6,362 nt of DNA from Actinomycetes bacterium (lineage in GTDB: Bacteria > Actinomycetota > Acidimicrobiia > Acidimicrobiales > Palsa-688), in contig JAKAXG010000268.1 in the NCBI GenBank assembly GCA_021827225.1, positions 1 to 6,362 of the forward strand. The letters are read 5' to 3'. The notes beneath the pieces are model-generated. The model searched no databases. It was not told the DNA's origin and saw only the letters and a program-made list of their open reading frames with translations. The position numbers and the translations under genes were made by a program. This document shows positions 6,297 to 6,362 of the stretch, piece by piece. Position 1 is the first letter of the stretch, and every line of letters starts with the position of its first letter.

Positions 6297-6303
6297 CCCC
6301 CCC
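6297..6303 (-). promoter_or_regulatory. G-rich ribosome binding site of tusA
   Basis: On the coding strand a run of seven G ends five bases before the ATG at 6291, with the sequence GGGGGGGAACCG before the start. It is an unusual but workable Shine-Dalgarno sequence and supports this ATG as the tusA start. The homopolymer is also a place where sequencing errors are common, so its exact length should be treated with some caution. Confidence 0.5.
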
Positions 6304-6314
6304 TATCGGTACCT

Positions 6315-6334
6315 ATATTCGAACAGTCGAATAT
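6315..6334. promoter_or_regulatory. Perfect inverted repeat, probable ArsR-family (SqrR/BigR/sHdrR-like) operator
   Basis: The arms ATATTCGA (6315-6322) and TCGAATAT (6327-6334) are perfect reverse complements separated by four bases (ACAG on the plus strand). The inner form is ATTC-N8-GAAT. As I recall, that is the layout of sites bound by sulfide- and persulfide-sensing ArsR-type repressors (SqrR, BigR, YgaV), and an ArsR-type repressor, sHdrR, controls sHdr genes in Hyphomicrobium. The repeat lies 24 bases upstream of the tusA start codon and overlaps the likely -10 region, which is where a repressor site would be effective. No regulator gene lies in the window. The symmetry is seen directly; the binding protein is inferred. 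Confidence 0.65.
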
Positions 6335-6362
6335 GTTTTCTGCTACCTAACCACCTGAGATC

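Larger units (their letters stand above)
6292..6362 (-). promoter_or_regulatory. Leader and probable promoter region of the sHdr operon
   Basis: This is the only non-coding stretch in the window, and it is clearly richer in A and T than the genes it precedes. Read on the minus strand it contains an A-run (GCAGAAAAC), a perfect inverted repeat, the hexamer TATAGG just after the repeat, and a run of seven G at 6297-6303 that probably acts as the ribosome site of tusA. TATAGG could be a -10 element, but no convincing -35 box lies 16-18 bases upstream, so I do not assign a precise promoter. Because all eight downstream genes abut or overlap, this region probably drives the whole operon. The region continues past the window edge, so more upstream signals may exist. 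Confidence 0.55.

Overview
The window is one tightly packed minus-strand operon of eight genes, read from right to left. Its only clear leader lies at positions 6292-6362. Base composition is GC-rich throughout the genes. GTG starts, GGAG-type ribosome sites and overlapping stop/start codons fit a high-GC bacterium. An actinobacterial or similar lineage is plausible, but nothing in the window fixes the taxonomy. No mobile element, RNA gene or CRISPR array is visible, and there is no gene-free stretch longer than 71 bases.

Right to left, the genes are: a TusA-type sulfur carrier (6052-6291); a small DsrE-family sulfurtransferase (5659-6048); an HdrC-like protein with two [4Fe-4S] motifs (4941-5657); an HdrB-like protein (3754-4944); a short FAD and Fe-S HdrA-like protein (2685-3743); a conserved protein of unknown fold, sHdrH (1927-2676); a fused HdrC2-HdrB2 (HdrD-like) protein (626-1936); and a lipoate-protein ligase that runs off the left edge (1-633). 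Junctions range from a 10-base overlap to a 10-base gap, so all eight are probably co-transcribed and translationally coupled.

This is the gene set of the sulfur-oxidising heterodisulfide reductase-like (sHdr) pathway. In that pathway cytoplasmic sulfane sulfur is passed by DsrE/TusA carriers to an sHdr complex and oxidised, with a dedicated lipoate-binding protein (LbpA) as essential partner. The lipoate ligase here implies that an lbpA gene lies nearby, outside the window. Replacement of separate C2 and B2 by one fused protein points to the less studied 'type II' arrangement (C1-B1-A-H-B3), which as I recall is usually accompanied by etfAB genes.

The most notable details are: a perfect 8+4+8 inverted repeat upstream of tusA that matches the ATTC-N8-GAAT form expected for a SqrR/BigR/sHdrR-type ArsR repressor; a fused C2-B2 protein whose first CCG cluster site has lost every cysteine and whose second lacks the final one; and an HdrB1 whose two CCG motifs are both reduced.
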